DNA of 9,772 bases. It comes from Ectopseudomonas composti (GTDB lineage: Bacteria; Pseudomonadota; Gammaproteobacteria; Pseudomonadales; Pseudomonadaceae). The translations under genes were made by a program, and so were the position numbers. Where the stretch lies: assembly GCA_946886245.1 (NCBI GenBank), contig CAMPIF010000127.1, forward strand, positions 1 to 9,772. The letters run 5' to 3'. This document shows positions 1-6,075 of this stretch, piece after piece. The first letter of the stretch is position 1, and each line of letters starts with the position of its first letter. Under the pieces are notes generated by a model that had not been told where the DNA came from, did not search any database, and saw only the letters and a list, made by a program, of their open reading frames with translations.

Positions 1-12
1 AATCCGTGTTCT

Positions 13-29
13 GGCGGGTTGCACCCGCC
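13..29. repeat. short REP-like hairpin
   Basis: A perfect 7-bp inverted repeat (GGCGGGT / ACCCGCC) surrounds a 3-nt loop and is followed by CCTACGG, the usual look of a pseudomonad GCGGGT-type REP half. Its partner may lie beyond the left edge. Confidence 0.55.
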
Positions 30-51
30 CTACGGCGTTCAACACTCCCAC

Positions 52-111
52 CGTAGGAGCGGCTTTAGCCGCGATGCTCAAGAGCGCTTCGCGGCTAAAG
101 CCGCTCCTACG
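52..111. repeat. REP palindrome, 23-bp arms
   Basis: The arms at 52-74 and 89-111 are perfect 23-nt reverse complements around a 14-nt loop. The arm core GTAGGAGCGGCTTTAGCC is a very common intergenic REP type in Pseudomonas. A degenerate relative lies inside the 3' end of pedB at about 5971-6049. It lies downstream of the pedR2 stop, between converging or unknown genes. REP copies of this kind are normally mobilised by RAYT transposases, none of which is encoded here. Confidence 0.85.
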
Positions 112-166
112 ATCCATACGAGCACCAGGCGGGACGCCTAGCATCAAAAACCTCGCCCTTGACATG

Positions 167-288
167 GCTCCCACGCTCCGCGTGGGAGCTAGCCCGCGAC
201 GCTCTGCGTCGCCAGCGGACTCAGCTGCGCTGCGGCCTACAAGCGGACGCGGAGCGTCCGAACTGCATTCCCACGCAGAGCGTGGGAA
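167..288. repeat. composite four-hairpin intergenic element, copy A
   Basis: Four consecutive hairpins each have a 3-nt loop: 167-189 (10-bp stem, loop TCC), 196-212 (7 bp, TCT), 244-260 (7 bp, GGA) and 268-288 (9 bp, AGA). The stems all carry an ACGC/GCGT core next to the loop. The outer hairpins are versions of TCCCACGC/GCGTGGGA and the inner ones of GGACGC/GCGTCC, so the whole 122-nt element is roughly its own reverse complement. Copy B at 6871-6991 has the same four-part plan and nearly the same length. No coding potential is apparent. Confidence 0.8.
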
Positions 289-330
289 CGATCAAATTGG
301 TCACCCGCTTCGATCATGTTCGTTGGCTCT

Positions 331-359
331 GCGAGCAGGCCATTGCAGCCTGCCCTCGC
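331..359 (-). other. stem-loop just past the pedR2 stop
   Basis: 331-340 pairs with 348-359 (CAGGC/GCCTG plus GCGAG/CTCGC, 2-nt bulge, 7-nt loop). It lies immediately downstream of the pedR2 stop on the minus strand. It could mark the 3' end of the operon transcript, but no T-run follows on the minus strand, so an intrinsic terminator is not supported. Confidence 0.35.
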
Positions 360-362
360 CGA

Positions 363-1013
363 TCAAGCACTCTCCAACCCCACCCGTACCACCCCACTGT
401 CGATGGCCAGGTGCACCAGCTCCGCCTGCGAAGCGATCTGCAGTTTGTTCTTCACCAGAGTCTGGTAGTTGGACAGGGTCTTGCCGCTGATGCACAGCTT
501 CTCGGCGATCTGCCTCGGTGGCAGGCCGCGGGCGAGCATGACGAAGATTTCGAATTCGCGTTGGGTCAGTTCGCGCAGCCGTGGGTCGAGGCCGTCGCTG
601 CTGGTGGGGTTGCAGGCCAGCTGGGTGGCCAGTTGCTGTTCGATATAGGCGTGGCCGGCGGCGGTGCGTTTGACCGCTTCCACCAGCACTTCCGGTGACG
701 AGTTCTTGGTCAGGTAGCCGATGGCGCCGACGTCCAGTGCCTGACGCACCAACGGCAGTTCGTCGTGCATGCTGAAGAACAGGATACGCAGCTGCGGCAG
801 GCGCTGGCGCAGGCGGCGGGTGGTTTCCAGGCCGCTGATGCCGGGCAGGCCGATGTCCATGACCACCAGATTGGGTATCTCTTCCTGCACTCGCTGCAGG
901 GCCTGTTCGCCGTCGCAGGCCTCACGCAACTGCACATCCGGCAACAGCGCGCGCAGCAAGCTGGCATAGCCCTGGCGCACCACGGCGTGATCGTCCACCA
1001 ACAAAACCTTCAT
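363..1013 (-). CDS. pedR2: LuxR/FixJ-family response regulator PedR2 (EraR/ExaE-like)
   Basis: A 216-residue two-component response regulator. The N-terminal receiver has the acidic pair D7-D8, phospho-acceptor D53 in VVMDIGLPG, S81 and conserved K103 in GYLTKN. A NarL/LuxR-type helix-turn-helix follows at about 148-205 (LTQREFEIFVMLARGLPPRQIAEKL...). The start is the ATG at 1013 rather than an upstream in-frame GTG at 1052, because the receiver begins directly with MKVLLVDD and TGGAGG lies 6 nt upstream at 1020-1025. This ATG overlaps the pedS2 stop as ATGA, so the two are translationally coupled. From context it is PedR2, the partner of PedS2. In P. putida this regulator is reported to activate pedE and repress pedH when lanthanides are absent. 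The P. aeruginosa counterpart would be EraR/ExaE. The family is certain; the lanthanide role is by analogy. Confidence 0.85.
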   Translation of the reverse strand: MKVLLVDDHAVVRQGYASLLRALLPDVQLREACDGEQALQRVQEEIPNLVVMDIGLPGISGLETTRRLRQRLPQLRILFFSMHDELPLVRQALDVGAIGYLTKNSSPEVLVEAVKRTAAGHAYIEQQLATQLACNPTSSDGLDPRLRELTQREFEIFVMLARGLPPRQIAEKLCISGKTLSNYQTLVKNKLQIASQAELVHLAIDSGVVRVGLESA

Positions 1014-2275
1014 CGCATCGCCTCCAGAGGAATGTTCAGGCACAGCGCCCAACCGGCTTGCGGGCGACTGTGCAGGCGCAGCTCGCCACCGAGGCTGCGG
1101 CTGCGTTCACGCATCGAGCGCAGGCCGATGCCGGGGCGCAGCGGCAGTGCGGTACCCTGGCCGTTATCACGCACCAGCAAGCGCAGCCCATGACCCCGGC
1201 GTTGCAGGCGAATGCGTACCTCACTGGCATCGGCATGGCGGGCGACGTTGGTCAGCGCCTCCTGCACCAGTCGATAGAGATGGGCCTTGCTCGCCAGCGG
1301 CAGACTGGGCAATCGCTCGCCCAGTTGCAGCTGGCAGCGAATGCCTTGCGCCTGCTGCCAATCGGCGGCCAGTTGCTGCAGCGCCGGGCCTAATTCAAGA
1401 CGTTCCAGCACCACCGGGTAGAGATCGCGAATCAGGCTGCGAAAGCCCTGCTGCAAGCGCTCGCAGTTGTCGTCCAGCAGGCGCGCGGTGTCCTGTACCT
1501 GTTGTGGTTGATCGGCGATCACCTTGAGCAGGCAGGCCTGGGCACGAATGCCGCTGAGGTATTGGCCCAGGTCGTCATGCAGGGTCTGACCGAGACGCTT
1601 GCGCTCACGCTCCTGCAGTTCCAGCAGCGCCTGAGTCAGTTCAGCGTTGTCCGCCTGCACCTGTTGCAGGGTAACGGCCATGTCGTTGAAGTGCGCCGCC
1701 AGATGCCTGGCCTCGGCCAGGCCGTGATCGCGCAGGCGGGCGTCAAAGTGGCCAGCACCGACTTCGCGCAAGCCGGCGAGCAACTCGTCCAGCACACGCC
1801 GGGCACGGCATACGGCAAAGCGGATGGTCAGCAGGCTGAGGATCAGGGCGAAGGCACTGAGCAGCAGCAGTTGCAACAGCGAGTCCTGGATTTCCTCGAT
1901 CTCGTCATAAGGATCGAGGGCGATGTGCAGCTCGCGGTCATCGGCCAGCGGCCAGACGAGAGTCACCAGCGACGAGGAGCCCAGCAAGCGCTCGGCGATC
2001 CAGCGTTCGACGGCGCTCTCACTCTGCGCCTTGGGTTGATCGCCCGGGCGCAGCCAGCTCACACGGATATGCCGCAGGTTCCTGGTCAGCTCAGGGCGCA
2101 GGCTGCCGGGGTTGCTGCGCGCCACCTCACCGAGGTATTGCACCACCGCTTCGGCGGCCTGCAACTCGCGCTGCACATCATGACTGGCCTGGCGCAGCAG
2201 CAGCGCCAACCCGGCCAGGGTCACCAGCACGAACAGCAGGCTGACGCCGAGGTTGATGCGGCCCAGGGCAGTCAT
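1010..2275 (-). CDS. pedS2: membrane sensor histidine kinase PedS2 (HisKA_3 type)
   Basis: A 421-residue sensor kinase of the NarX/DegS-like class. Transmembrane helix 1 is at about 9-28, a periplasmic segment at 29-132, helix 2 at about 133-155, and a HAMP-like linker at about 155-208. A short coiled region leads into the phospho-acceptor block RERKRLGQTLHDDLGQ with H233. The HATPase domain has the N-box E339-N343, DNGQG at 370-374 and GIGLRSMRER at 382-391, so it looks catalytically intact. It starts 13 nt after the cupredoxin-like gene stops and overlaps pedR2 by ATGA. P. putida PedS2 is reported to lose kinase activity on lanthanide exposure. Here an acidic stretch at 121-131 (DPYDEIEEIQD) sits in the periplasm right at helix 2 and is a candidate ligand site (inference). 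The ribosome-binding site is weak (a G-run at 2283-2287), which suggests coupling to the upstream gene. Confidence 0.85.
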   Translation of the reverse strand: MTALGRINLGVSLLFVLVTLAGLALLLRQASHDVQRELQAAEAVVQYLGEVARSNPGSLRPELTRNLRHIRVSWLRPGDQPKAQSESAVERWIAERLLGSSSLVTLVWPLADDRELHIALDPYDEIEEIQDSLLQLLLLSAFALILSLLTIRFAVCRARRVLDELLAGLREVGAGHFDARLRDHGLAEARHLAAHFNDMAVTLQQVQADNAELTQALLELQERERKRLGQTLHDDLGQYLSGIRAQACLLKVIADQPQQVQDTARLLDDNCERLQQGFRSLIRDLYPVVLERLELGPALQQLAADWQQAQGIRCQLQLGERLPSLPLASKAHLYRLVQEALTNVARHADASEVRIRLQRRGHGLRLLVRDNGQGTALPLRPGIGLRSMRERSRSLGGELRLHSRPQAGWALCLNIPLEAMR

Positions 2276-2288
2276 CTACTTGCCCCCG

Positions 2289-2726
2289 CTACTTGACCAC
2301 GAAGTAGCCGAGCATGCCCTTGCCCTCCAGACCCTTGGCGTAGAAGCGGTATTTGCCCGGCTTGACCGGCAGGAAGAAGATCTCCGCCTCGCCGGCGTCC
2401 TCGAACTCCAGTTCGGTAAGGGTGACGGCCTTCACCTCCACGCCGCCGGCCTCGACCTTGCGCAGGTAGATGGAAGTGGCGAACTCCGGCGCCTGGAAGG
2501 CGTATTCCTTTTGCCCGTTGGAGATGATCTTGAGCTGATAGGCCTGGCCGGTTTCCAGCTGGTATTCAGTCTGCGACATGGAGTAGTCGCTGTCGTCGCT
2601 GCCCAGCACCAGATCGGGCAACGTCAGCGGGCGTCGGGTCATGTCACCGGCAGCGTGCAACTGGTCGACACCGAGCAGGCTGATGATCAACAGCAGCGGC
2701 AATAGCAGGGCCTTGAAAATACGCAT
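2289..2726 (-). CDS. small secreted cupredoxin-like protein without the usual copper ligands
   Basis: A predicted 145-residue exported protein. Residues 1-25 form a signal peptide (basic start, hydrophobic 6-20, LHA cleavage near 25). The mature part reads as beta strands and ends in a cupredoxin-like signature at 123-144 (KPGKYRFYAKGLEGKGMLGY). Against the plastocyanin pattern Y-C-x-x-H-x-G-x-G-M-x-G, the Cys is A130, the His is L133 and only M138 remains. No histidine occurs in the mature domain, so a type 1 copper site is unlikely. Many Asp/Glu are present (for example 105-115). The overall look recalls the cupredoxin domain of EfeO-type iron proteins. The ATG at 2726 is preferred over the GTG at 2735, because AGGTG at 2734-2738 then sits 7 nt upstream. 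It is first in the operon with pedS2-pedR2, in the position I recall for PP_2670 of KT2440. Function is unknown; periplasmic metal handling or helping the sensor is possible. Confidence 0.75.
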   Translation of the reverse strand: MRIFKALLLPLLLIISLLGVDQLHAAGDMTRRPLTLPDLVLGSDDSDYSMSQTEYQLETGQAYQLKIISNGQKEYAFQAPEFATSIYLRKVEAGGVEVKAVTLTELEFEDAGEAEIFFLPVKPGKYRFYAKGLEGKGMLGYFVVK

Positions 2727-2763
2727 GGCGTTCACCTGTTCTTGTTATTGGACATTGCCTGCC

Positions 2764-2774
2764 ATGCTAGGAAG
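2764..2774 (-). promoter_or_regulatory. possible -10 region of the cupredoxin-pedS2-pedR2 operon
   Basis: On the minus strand CTTCCTAGCATGGC contains the -10-like TAGCAT (2769-2764), 37 nt before the ATG at 2726. The plus-strand promoter region of pedA1 carries the similar CTTCCTATGCTGGC. No good -35 box is seen, as expected for an activator-dependent promoter. The nearest TACCTTGGTA motif is centred 31.5 nt upstream of the first -10 base. Confidence 0.4.
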
Positions 2775-2790
2775 TAACGGCCTGCGCCGG

Positions 2791-2922
2791 GGTACTACCT
2801 TGGTACTGACGCACTGGTACTTTGGGCATATTTCCCAGCCCGCCGCCGCTCCACCCCAGCCCTTGCGACCGCGCGAACTACTACCTTCGTACGTGCCCGG
2901 CGCTACCTTGGGCATATTTCCC
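2791..2922. promoter_or_regulatory. operator-like array in the divergent pedA1 / cupredoxin-pedS2 promoter region
   Basis: Four versions of TAC(C/T)TT(G/C)G(T/G)(A/C) lie at 2796-2805 (TACCTTGGTA), 2818-2827 (TACTTTGGGC), 2882-2891 (TACCTTCGTA) and 2904-2913 (TACCTTGGGC). They form two pairs; the spacing within each pair is 22 bp and the pairs are 86 bp apart. TTGGGCATATTTCCC is identical at 2822-2836 and 2908-2922. TACC-TT-GGTA is an inverted repeat, as expected for a dimeric regulator. A 16-nt stretch at 2793-2808 recurs with one mismatch at 7015-7030 before the CxxxCW gene. PedR2 and PedR1, both LuxR-type, are the obvious candidate binders (inference). Confidence 0.6.
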
Positions 2923-2939
2923 GAGCCGATGGCGCTTCC

Positions 2940-2945
2940 TATGCT
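2940..2945 (+). promoter_or_regulatory. possible -10 of the pedA1 promoter
   Basis: TATGCT lies 27 nt before the pedA1 ATG, in CTTCCTATGCTGGC. The promoter-proximal TACCTTGGGC site is centred 31.5 nt upstream, the same spacing as on the divergent side. No -35 consensus is seen. This is a low-strength assignment made from context. Confidence 0.4.
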
Positions 2946-2972
2946 GGCGACACCCTCTGCAGGAGTCGCCCC

Positions 2973-4154
2973 ATGCACCGCATCAGTTGCCGCCTGTTGT
3001 TCTGCCTCGCCGCCGCCTTTGGCGTGGCGGCCGGCGCCAGCGCGAACGACTTGCAGGTACGTATCGGCTACCTGGCGCATCTACCGCCACGCGGCCCTTT
3101 GCTCTCCAACGTCATTCCCGAACCCACCGACGCCGGCCGTCGTGGCGCCGAACTGGCGATCATCGACAGCAACAGCACCGGGCGTTTTCTCAAGCAGCAG
3201 TTCGAGTTGCAGAGCGCCGAAAGCGCGGAGACGAGTGACGTGCTCGCCGCTGCCGAACGCTTGCACCAGGCCGGCATCCGCCTGTTCGTGGTCAATGCCC
3301 CCGCCGCCACCCTGCGCCAGCTCAGCGAGCGCCTGCCGGACAGCCTGCTGCTCAATGCCGGCAGCGCCGACGACGGCCTGCGCCGCGAGCAATGCCTGGG
3401 CAACGTGCTGCACACCCTGCCCAGCCGCGCGATGCTGGCCGACGCCCTGGCGCAATTTCTCGCCGTGCGCAAATGGACGCGCTGGCTGCTGGTGACCGGC
3501 ACCACCGCGGACGACATCGCCTATGCCGACGCGCTCAAGCGCGCCGCCAAACGCTTTGGCCACAGGATCGTCGCCGAAAAGCCGTGGAGTTTCGACAACG
3601 ACCAACGGCGCAGCGCCCAGGCGGAAATGCCGCTGTTTACCCAGTCCAGCGAGTACGACGTGGTGCTGGTGGCCGACGAACGTGGCGACTTCGGCGAGTA
3701 CCTGCCCTACAACACCTGGTATCCGCGCCCGGTAGCCGGCACCCAGGGACTGACCCCGACCGCCTGGCACAAGACGGTGGAAACCTTCGGCGCTGCGCAA
3801 TTGCAGAAACGCTTCGAGGCACTGGCCGGGCGCTGGATGAACGACCGCGACTTCGCCGCCTGGATGGCCGTGCGCAGCATCGCCACCGGCGTGACCAAGC
3901 TGCGCGCTGCCGCGCCGCAGGGCATTCGCCACCTGCTGCTGAACGAACAACTACCGCTGGACGGCTTCAAGGGTCGCAAGCTGAGCTTCCGCCCGTGGAA
4001 CGGTGAGCTGCGCCAGCCCATTGCGCTGGTGCATCCACGCGCCCTGGTCAGCACCTCGCCGCAGGACGGTTTTCTGCACCCGCACAACGAAATGGACAGC
4101 CTCGGCTACGACCGGCCTGAAGTGAGCTGCGATCTGGCGAGTACCACCAACTGA
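2973..4154 (+). CDS. pedA1: periplasmic ABC substrate-binding protein, PQQ-alcohol/lanthanide system
   Basis: A 393-residue exported protein with a signal peptide at 1-24 (hydrophobic 8-20, ASA before N25). The mature part looks like a two-lobed periplasmic binding protein of the branched-chain amino-acid (Peripla_BP_6-like) type. It belongs to the family described as substrate-binding protein of the PQQ-dependent alcohol dehydrogenase system. Features seen are the early strand VRIGYLAH (29-36), RRGAELAIIDSN (56-67), the inter-lobe stretch LLVTGTTADD (172-181) and YDVVLVADE (228-236). The mature protein has only two cysteines, C141 and C386, which could form a disulfide. AGGAG at 2961-2965 lies 7 nt before the ATG. 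The P. putida homologue PedA1 is part of PedA1A2BC, reported to be needed for growth on lanthanide-dependent alcohol oxidation. The bound ligand (free metal, a metal-chelator complex or something else) cannot be read from sequence. Confidence 0.85.
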   Translation: MHRISCRLLFCLAAAFGVAAGASANDLQVRIGYLAHLPPRGPLLSNVIPEPTDAGRRGAELAIIDSNSTGRFLKQQFELQSAESAETSDVLAAAERLHQAGIRLFVVNAPAATLRQLSERLPDSLLLNAGSADDGLRREQCLGNVLHTLPSRAMLADALAQFLAVRKWTRWLLVTGTTADDIAYADALKRAAKRFGHRIVAEKPWSFDNDQRRSAQAEMPLFTQSSEYDVVLVADERGDFGEYLPYNTWYPRPVAGTQGLTPTAWHKTVETFGAAQLQKRFEALAGRWMNDRDFAAWMAVRSIATGVTKLRAAAPQGIRHLLLNEQLPLDGFKGRKLSFRPWNGELRQPIALVHPRALVSTSPQDGFLHPHNEMDSLGYDRPEVSCDLASTTN

Positions 4155-4155
4155 T

Positions 4156-4209
4156 GGTGCGCACGGCGCACCCTACCTACACCGAACCCTAGGGTGCGCC
4201 GCGCGCACC
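4156..4209. repeat. GTGCGC-type palindrome between pedA1 and pedA2
   Basis: Arms 4156-4174 and 4191-4209 are 19-nt inverted repeats with one mismatch and a 16-nt loop. The left arm starts right after the pedA1 stop. Its exact reverse complement recurs at 9111-9129. In an operon such a stem could protect the upstream pedA1 message or reduce read-through, giving more binding protein than transporter (inference). There is no T-run, so it is not an intrinsic terminator. Confidence 0.8.
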
Positions 4210-4255
4210 TCCTACACAACGCGCCGCCAAAGACAACAACAAGAGGATCAACCCC

Positions 4256-5221
4256 ATGCGTCTGACCCGTCTCGCCTGCGCCGTCGCCTTCGGCCTGGCC
4301 TGCCACTCGGCCTTCGCCGCCACTGCCTACGTGTCCAACGAGAAGGATGACAGCATCAGCGTCATCGACCTCGACAGCCTCGAAGTCACCGCCACCCTCG
4401 ATGTCGGCATGCGCCCTCGCGGGCTGCTGCTGTCTTCCGACAACACGCTCTTGTACATCTGCGCCAGCGACTCGGACCGCGTGCAGGTGATGGACCTGGC
4501 CACGCGCACCATCATCAAGGAGCTGCCCTCCGGCGCCGACCCCGAGCAGTTCGCCCTGCACCCCAACGACCGCTGGCTGTATATCTCCAACGAAGACGAT
4601 GCGCTGGTCACGGTGGTCGACAGCCAAAGCGACGCGGTGCTGGCGCAGATCGATGTCGGCGTCGAACCCGAAGGCATGGCGGTCAGCCCGGACGGCAAAT
4701 GGGCGGTGAACACCAGCGAAACCACCAACATGCTGCACTGGATCGACACCCGCACCCAGCAACTGGTGGACAACACCCTGGTCGACCAGCGCCCGCGTCA
4801 CGTCGAGTTCGAGAAGGACGGCAAACGCCTGTGGGCCTCGGCCGAGATTGGCGGCACGGTGACGGTGCTGGATGTGGACTCGCGCCAGGTGCTCAAGGTG
4901 CTCAACTTCGCCATCAAGGGCGTGCACCCGGACAAGGTGCAGCCGGTGGGCGTGAAGCTTTCGGACGATGGCAAATACGCCTTCGTCGCCCTCGGCCCGG
5001 CCAACCATGTGGCGGTGGTGGATGCCAGGACCTTCGAGATTCTCGACTACCTGCTGGTGGGCCGGCGCGTCTGGCACATGGCGTTCACCCCGGATCAGAA
5101 GCGCCTGCTGACCACCAACGGCGTCAGCGGTGATGTGTCGGTGATCGACGTCGACAGTCTCAAGGTGACCAAGTCGATCAAGGTCGGTCGCTACCCCTGG
5201 GGCGTGGTGGTAACGCCATGA
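4256..5221 (+). CDS. pedA2: secreted YVTN-type seven-bladed beta-propeller of the PQQ/lanthanide ABC locus
   Basis: A 321-residue protein with a signal peptide at 1-21 (AFA before A22), followed by about seven similar repeats of about 42 residues. Blade starts are recognisable as AYVSNE, LYICAS, LYISNE, AVNTSE, LWASAE, AFVALG and LLTTNG, each leading to a V.DxxS-like strand. This is the pattern of the PQQ-dependent-catabolism-associated beta-propeller family. AAGAGGA at 4241-4247 precedes the ATG by 8 nt. It lies 101 nt after pedA1, with a palindrome in the gap, and its stop overlaps the pedB start as ATGA. The link to the ABC transporter is conserved, so it is likely a periplasmic partner, for example a scaffold or metal/ligand handling protein. 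Propellers of this type occur near PQQ enzymes but no catalytic residues are evident. Its biochemical role is not known to me. Confidence 0.85.
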   Translation: MRLTRLACAVAFGLACHSAFAATAYVSNEKDDSISVIDLDSLEVTATLDVGMRPRGLLLSSDNTLLYICASDSDRVQVMDLATRTIIKELPSGADPEQFALHPNDRWLYISNEDDALVTVVDSQSDAVLAQIDVGVEPEGMAVSPDGKWAVNTSETTNMLHWIDTRTQQLVDNTLVDQRPRHVEFEKDGKRLWASAEIGGTVTVLDVDSRQVLKVLNFAIKGVHPDKVQPVGVKLSDDGKYAFVALGPANHVAVVDARTFEILDYLLVGRRVWHMAFTPDQKRLLTTNGVSGDVSVIDVDSLKVTKSIKVGRYPWGVVVTP

Positions 5222-6075
5222 ACGCCCTGGAGGTGAGCGGCGTCGGTTTCGCCTATGGCGCGCGCCAGGCGCTCAGCGACCTGGCCTTCGAGCTGGCGCC
5301 GGGGCGCTTCGGCGCCCTGCTCGGGCCCAACGGCGCCGGCAAATCCACCCTGATCGCCCTGCTCACCCGTCTGTATGACCTGCAGCAGGGCGATATCCGC
5401 ATCTTCGGCCACAGCCTGCGCGACGAACCGCGCCAGGCGCTGCGCCAGCTTGGCGTGGTGTTCCAGCAGAGCACGCTGGATCTGGACCTGTCGGTGCAGC
5501 AGAACCTCGCCTATCACGCCGCGCTGCACGGCATGCCGCGCCGAGAGGCGCAGGTGCGCATCGACGAGGAGTTGCTGCGCCAGGATCTCGCCGAACGTCG
5601 CCACGACAAGGTGCGCACGCTCAATGGCGGCCACCGGCGTCGCGTGGAGATCGCCCGCGCCCTGCTCCACCAGCCGCGCCTGCTGCTGCTCGACGAGGCC
5701 AGCTCCGGGCTCGACCCGGCCAGCCGCCTGGCGCTGGGCCGGCACGTGCGCAACCTGTGCCGCGAGCAGGGCCTGTGCGTGCTGTGGACCACCCATCTGC
5801 TGGACGAGATCGAGTCCAGCGACGACCTGCTGATCCTGCACCGTGGCGAGCGCGTGGCCTGGGGCAAGGCCAGCCAGTTCGGCGATGACCTGGCCATCAG
5901 CTTCGCCCGCCTGACCGGCGACGAAGCGCTGGGCCGTGGCCATGTGCGCGAGGCGCTGCGGCCCAGTTGTGGGAGGGGCTTCAGCCGCGAGATCCACAAT
6001 ATCGAAGAACTCGCGGCTAAAGCGGAACGCCGCCCGGCCACCCCCACAGATTGCGCAAAGGAGCAGCACCCATGA
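5218..6075 (+). CDS. pedB: ABC transporter ATP-binding protein with a REP-derived C-terminal tail
   Basis: A 285-residue cytoplasmic ATPase of the CcmA/DrrA-like type used with ABC-2 permeases. Walker A is GPNGAGKST at 36-44, the Q-loop is at Q83/Q84, and the signature LNGGH at 135-139 replaces LSGGQ. Walker B LLLLDE ends at E160, the D-loop SGLD is at 163-166 and the switch histidine is H193. The core ends near residue 235. About 30-40 further residues (from roughly 248) are translated from a REP-like palindrome (arms 5978-5991 and 6010-6023, one mismatch), so this tail probably is not ancestral. Both ends are coupled: the start overlaps the pedA2 stop and the stop TGA (6073-6075) overlaps the pedC ATG. 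It powers PedC. In P. putida this transporter is reported to support lanthanide-dependent growth. Confidence 0.87.
   Translation: MNALEVSGVGFAYGARQALSDLAFELAPGRFGALLGPNGAGKSTLIALLTRLYDLQQGDIRIFGHSLRDEPRQALRQLGVVFQQSTLDLDLSVQQNLAYHAALHGMPRREAQVRIDEELLRQDLAERRHDKVRTLNGGHRRRVEIARALLHQPRLLLLDEASSGLDPASRLALGRHVRNLCREQGLCVLWTTHLLDEIESSDDLLILHRGERVAWGKASQFGDDLAISFARLTGDEALGRGHVREALRPSCGRGFSREIHNIEELAAKAERRPATPTDCAKEQHP
5971..6049. repeat. REP-like palindrome inside the pedB 3' end
   Basis: GCTTCAGCCGCGAG (5978-5991) pairs with CTCGCGGCTAAAGC (6010-6023) with one mismatch. The left flank GTGGGAGGG and the right CCCCCACAG (6041-6049) resemble the outer part of the GTAGGAGC-type REP found intact at 52-111. 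The right outer arm is disrupted between 6024 and 6040. The element is wholly within the reading frame of pedB and ends just before the pedC ribosome-binding site. Confidence 0.7.
6057..6063 (+). promoter_or_regulatory. pedC ribosome-binding site, fixes the start
   Basis: AAAGGAG lies 8 nt before ATG 6072. It argues for that start rather than the in-frame TTG at 6051, and the ATG makes the ATGA overlap with the pedB stop. Confidence 0.8.

Noticed and set aside
167..288. CRISPR array or attachment site
   Set aside because: The repeats are hairpins of differing sequence without equal spacers; no cas or integrase gene is present.
159..698. Open frame on the plus strand opposite the pedR2 3' end and across the repeats
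   Set aside because: It is antisense to a clear response-regulator domain, built partly from palindromic repeats, and has no domain or ribosome-binding site.
1014..1052. Upstream start for pedR2
   Set aside because: The receiver domain starts at MKVLLVDD with a good TGGAGG and an ATGA overlap.
1502..2296. Long plus-strand open frame opposite pedS2
   Set aside because: A Gln/Ala/Gly-rich shadow of the kinase gene, a usual result of high-GC codon bias.
4106..5077. 323-codon minus-strand open frame opposite pedA2
   Set aside because: pedA2 on the plus strand has a signal peptide and seven propeller repeats; the antisense product is His/Val/Gly-rich and featureless.
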